Source: an uncultured Desulfobacter sp. (lineage in GTDB: Bacteria > Desulfobacterota > Desulfobacteria > Desulfobacterales > Desulfobacteraceae). Taken from it: a DNA stretch of 64,000 nucleotides. The position numbers and the translations under genes are program-made. Location of the stretch: contig NZ_OY781882.1 in the NCBI RefSeq assembly GCF_963677125.1, positions 5,478,501 through 5,542,500 on the forward strand, given 5' to 3'. The notes beneath the pieces were generated by a model. It worked only from the letters and a program-made list of their open reading frames with translations. It was not told where the DNA came from and ran no database searches. Below are positions 61,041 to 64,000 of this stretch, one piece after another. Positions within the stretch are counted from its first letter, which is position 1; each line of letters starts with the position of its first letter.

Positions 61041-62525
61041 TTAATAAACCTGACCCTGGGAATCAATATACTTTTTAACTGTCCGCCGGTCCAGTCCGGC
61101 CGTGCGGGAAACTGCTTCATAGGTACCGTGTTTTTTATATAAGCGGGTGCAATAGTGTGCAAGCAGCTCCTGGGCACTGAGTTGACCGTCCTGGATCTGC
61201 CGGGTTAAAGAATCTGTTCCGGAAGTTGGTGCCGGCACCTCATTTATGTCATAGGCATTGCGCAGTATCACACGCCTGACACATTGTTCCAGTTCCCGCA
61301 CATTGCCCGGCCATGGGTATGAAAGGGTGAGGCTTGATTCGATATATCCAAGCACACGGGAGACTATTTCCGGGGAAGGCTGACCCACAATACGGGTCAC
61401 CGTGTGTGCCAAAAGATCCGAGAGTTCTTCCGGGTCCTGGGCAATCCTTTTGTGCAGGGGAGGCACTGTGATAATGTCGGAACACAGCCGATAATAAAAA
61501 TCGTCTCTGAAAATTTTTTTTTCCCGAATTTCCTGGATGCTGCGGTTTGTGGCAGCGATGATTCTGCCGTTAAACCGATGCTTTTCATCGCTTCCCACAG
61601 GTGAATAGACCCGGTCCTGGAGGACATTGAGCAATTTTATCTGTACGTGGGTGGACAACTCACCGATTTCATCCAAAAGAATGGAACCATTGGGGCTGCA
61701 ACGGCTGAATACCCCTTTATGGTCCTTGACGGCCCCTGTAAATGCGCCGCGCACATGGCCGAACAACTCGGATTCAATGATGGTTTCAGGAAACTGGCTG
61801 ATATTGAGTGTGGTAAAGGTATTTACAAAATTATGGGTGAACTTGTTTTCAGCCTCATCAAAGGGAATATATCCTGATCGCCCCATGGCCAGGGCTGCGG
61901 TTCCCTTTCCTGTGCCGGTTTCACCGAACAGGAGGGTGGAAAAGTTTTCCATGCGGTCCCATAGATACTGGTCATACATAAGGATGTCATGGGTGAACAC
62001 GTTCTGCCATAGATCCCGCCGCAGTTCCTGCATACAGCGGCTGCGGCCTACCAGGTGCCGGAAAATAAAGTAATAAGCCCGTCGAAACTGATATGCCAGG
62101 GCAATAAAGCGCCGGCTCTCTTCAATATCAAACCCCCAGCTGCGCAAAAGGGTCAGGGCCTCGGGGGCAAAATGGGCTTCCAGAGACTCTTCGGCATTAT
62201 CAAGCTGGCGTGTGATCAGGGTATCGATCTGTTTTCTAAACAGATGGAAAAAGTGAAACAGCAGTCCGGACCGTAAAAAATACCGGGCTTCTCCCTTAAA
62301 AGCACTCAAATTGATCCTGCCGCGCTTTTCTATCTGGCTCAAGCGATGACCCACGGCCTGGCACGCCTTAAGCACCCTGATATCCTTAGGGCTGTCCGGT
62401 GGGACCCCTGCAAGTTCGGCTTCCCGCAGGACTCGCTCCTTGCCGAAGGGATTGGCGGCACCGGCGTAATGAACGCATTTAAAAAAAGCCAGTTCTTCCG
62501 GCAGAAAATCGGTTACTTCTTTCAT
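61041..62525 (-). CDS. Sigma-54-dependent transcriptional activator
   Basis: 494 aa. Residues 1-185 are a helical region of unknown type, not a receiver or PAS. The AAA+ domain (about 190-430) has Walker A FGETGTGKGTA, the sigma-54 contact loop GAFTGA, Walker B SILLDEIGEL and an R-finger region FRDDFYYRLC. The C-terminus is a Fis-type helix-turn-helix (YEAVSRTAGLDRRTVKKYI). It is divergent from the giant synthase gene, which has a sigma-54 promoter and two inverted repeats in the 210-base gap; it is the probable activator of that gene. Confidence 0.93.
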   Translation of the reverse strand: MKEVTDFLPEELAFFKCVHYAGAANPFGKERVLREAELAGVPPDSPKDIRVLKACQAVGHRLSQIEKRGRINLSAFKGEARYFLRSGLLFHFFHLFRKQIDTLITRQLDNAEESLEAHFAPEALTLLRSWGFDIEESRRFIALAYQFRRAYYFIFRHLVGRSRCMQELRRDLWQNVFTHDILMYDQYLWDRMENFSTLLFGETGTGKGTAALAMGRSGYIPFDEAENKFTHNFVNTFTTLNISQFPETIIESELFGHVRGAFTGAVKDHKGVFSRCSPNGSILLDEIGELSTHVQIKLLNVLQDRVYSPVGSDEKHRFNGRIIAATNRSIQEIREKKIFRDDFYYRLCSDIITVPPLHKRIAQDPEELSDLLAHTVTRIVGQPSPEIVSRVLGYIESSLTLSYPWPGNVRELEQCVRRVILRNAYDINEVPAPTSGTDSLTRQIQDGQLSAQELLAHYCTRLYKKHGTYEAVSRTAGLDRRTVKKYIDSQGQVY

Positions 62526-62559
62526 ATTTCCATCTGAAGGTTTAATTTGTGTTCATTTA

Positions 62560-62589
62560 TTGTATGACATGGATACAAATTTTGTACAA
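62560..62589. promoter_or_regulatory. Two inverted repeats, probable activator sites
   Basis: TTGTAT-N7-ATACAA (62560-62578) and the palindrome TTGTACAA (62582-62589) share the TTGTA half-site. They lie about 90-115 bases upstream of the sigma-54 promoter, the usual range for enhancer sites. Confidence 0.65.
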
Positions 62590-62675
62590 TGATTAATAAC
62601 TCAAATTTTTTTTTGGGGCTTGCAATATTTATTTTTCTCGTATATTCAGGCTGTTGTTGTAACGATGCAGGGGTG

Positions 62676-62690
62676 TGGCACGATCTTTGT
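62676..62690 (+). promoter_or_regulatory. Sigma-54 promoter of the giant synthase gene
   Basis: TGGCACG-N4-TTGT with GG and the -12 element at the correct spacing; the consensus TTGC is changed only in its last base. It lies 45 bases before the GTG start. Confidence 0.82.
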
Positions 62691-62735
62691 TTGCGTTTTC
62701 CCGGAGAAAACTGAAAAACAACAAGGAGAATCCCT

Positions 62736-64000
62736 GTGCTGAATAGAATATTGACCACCCGCCTGCCCTTGCTGGCATATCATCCCCCCAAAACATATGA
62801 TCTCGATTTTTTCAAAAATATCTGGCTGTCCGGTGCCATGCCTGTTCTGGATACTGAATTCATAAGTGCATCAAAACTTTCCGATCAACTGAAACAACTT
62901 AAAAATCAAAATCTGCGCCACGGTATCCGCATTTATAGCGAAGATGAAGAGACATGGGCTTATTTTGAACAGCATCCGGCAGATCTGCCCGAATGCGTTA
63001 TTGTTGCCTACCATAATCCGGATTCGCTGATCAAACACAAACAGGTAAATGCCCAGATCCTGATGATGGAGATTTATGATCCCGGGCTTGAATCCATACT
63101 AAAAAAGATCAACCCACATGGCATCATTTTAAAGGGCAGGGAAGCCGGCGGCAGGGCCTCTTCTGCGTCAAGCTTCATGCTCAGTCAATATTATGCACAA
63201 AAAAGTGACATACCGTACTTTGTCCACGGTGGGGTGGGATTCCACACAGCGCCGGGATTCTTTGCTGCCGGGGCTGCCGGTCTGGTGCTGGATGCCCAGC
63301 TTTATCTGGCCCAGGACGCGCCGGTTTCCATGGCATTTAAAGAAGCCCTTGGAAAAATGGAAGAGACCGACACGGTCATTTTAGACGGTGACGGCAATAC
63401 CCAGCATCGGGTGTTTGCCAAACCCGGGACAAAGATTGTCCGGGACCTGATCAAAAAAATCAGTATTAAAAAGGCAGAAGGACAAAGCCTGGATTTTATT
63501 AGAACTGAGATTGAACAGAACATGGCATCCCTGGGCGAGGATAATGATGCGCCCATGCAGTCCCTGTTCTATCTTGGCCAGGATGCCTTCTTTGCCCGCC
63601 ATTTTGCAAAGCGCGGCAGCGGACTCAAGGAGATGATCCGGGCACTGTTCACTTGCGTGGGGCAGGCCCTGAACGCGGTAGAGCAGTTTGATCCCTTAAC
63701 GGAAAACACCGCACTGGCAAAGGAGCACGGCACCCGTTATCCCATCACCCAGGGTCCCATGGCCAATATTTCGGACAACAAGGAATTTGCCAAGGCCGTT
63801 TATGACAACGGCGCTTTGCCTTTCTTTGCGTTAGGCAGTCTTCCCATCGAGATCGCAGACGGTATTTTGCCGGAGAAATCCGATGAACTGCCGGCCTTTG
63901 GTGCCGGCATGATCGGTATCAAAGCGTTCAACCCCACCCTGGATCATCACCTGTCGCTAATTAAAACAAAGAAAACCCCCTTTGCTCTTTTTGCCGGCGG
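62736..64000 (+). CDS. Start of a giant PKS/PUFA-synthase-like protein (two NMO-type segments)
   Basis: 421 codons are visible and the frame is open at the window end. Start GTG at 62736, five bases after AAGGAGAA. The first segment (about 1-210) has the nitronate-monooxygenase/PfaD-like flavin fold pieces ILKGREAGGRASS, YFVHGGVGFHTAPGFFAAGA and LVLDAQLYL. A second segment begins near residue 335 with YPITQGPMANISD, DNGALPFFALGS and FALFAGG. This tandem arrangement opens large type I polyketide or secondary-lipid synthases that continue with AT/KS/ACP domains; these are expected beyond the window. Controlled by a sigma-54 promoter. Confidence 0.85.
   Translation, partial: MLNRILTTRLPLLAYHPPKTYDLDFFKNIWLSGAMPVLDTEFISASKLSDQLKQLKNQNLRHGIRIYSEDEETWAYFEQHPADLPECVIVAYHNPDSLIKHKQVNAQILMMEIYDPGLESILKKINPHGIILKGREAGGRASSASSFMLSQYYAQKSDIPYFVHGGVGFHTAPGFFAAGAAGLVLDAQLYLAQDAPVSMAFKEALGKMEETDTVILDGDGNTQHRVFAKPGTKIVRDLIKKISIKKAEGQSLDFIRTEIEQNMASLGEDNDAPMQSLFYLGQDAFFARHFAKRGSGLKEMIRALFTCVGQALNAVEQFDPLTENTALAKEHGTRYPITQGPMANISDNKEFAKAVYDNGALPFFALGSLPIEIADGILPEKSDELPAFGAGMIGIKAFNPTLDHHLSLIKTKKTPFALFAG

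Overview
The window looks like chromosome from a sulfate-reducing Desulfobacterota bacterium, probably Desulfobacteraceae or a near relative. The support is indirect: a DVU0772-type small protein, a CX4C rubredoxin, a rubredoxin/DUF2231 fusion, a nif-type NifU/NifS pair, a DsrE-like protein, very many hybrid kinases and medium GC. No rRNA, tRNA, CRISPR array, complete insertion sequence or prophage was recognised.

Region 1 (1-27.5 kb) is a dense signalling block. It holds four very large hybrid histidine kinases (one cut by the window edge), a REC-HK-REC protein, three REC/HD-GYP c-di-GMP phosphodiesterases, one dCache/GGDEF cyclase, a PhnD-like binding protein, and a REC protein next to a DUF342/FapA protein with a pseudo-receiver. 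Its core is a minus-strand run starting near 23.73 kb that encodes a complete stressosome set: RsbR-like PAS-STAS, RsbS-like STAS, RsbT-like switch kinase and RsbX-like phosphatase. This set is followed at once by a hybrid kinase whose N-terminus resembles a worn RsbT, and then by HD-GYP and further kinase genes. The arrangement implies stressosome output into a phosphorelay and c-di-GMP instead of a sigma factor.

Region 2 (27.7-36.6 kb) has an M48 protease with two YbjQ-like proteins, a flavin amine oxidase, a three-gene operon (membrane protein, dynamin-like P-loop protein with an altered Walker A, actin/Hsp70-fold ATPase) that could be a new machine, and a DUF355 adenosine-specific kinase.

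Region 3 (36.6-43.2 kb) has a small accessory patch: an AbiEi-like/Fic fusion behind four 24-bp direct repeats, flanked by gene debris. A metal permease with an ArsR/SmtB regulator and a clear operator follows, then an SDR39U1-type protein and a rubredoxin/DUF2231 membrane protein.

Region 4 (43.4-58.9 kb) contains an ADP-ribosylglycohydrolase-like protein lacking its Asp ligands, an AHL-lactonase-like metallohydrolase, two more hybrid kinases (one paired with a tandem-duplicated binding protein), NifS/NifU with a probable repressor site, SfsA, a TIGR02757 protein, a GluR0-like ligand-gated channel and ProC.

Region 5 (59.2-64 kb) has a 59-aa rubredoxin, AroC, a sigma-54 activator, and divergent from it the start of a giant PKS/PUFA-synthase-like gene (two nitronate-monooxygenase-type segments so far) behind a sigma-54 promoter. 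Two families of dispersed, partly palindromic repeats occur in the intergenic spaces; copies of one family sit on both sides of aroC and supply the stop codons of two genes.
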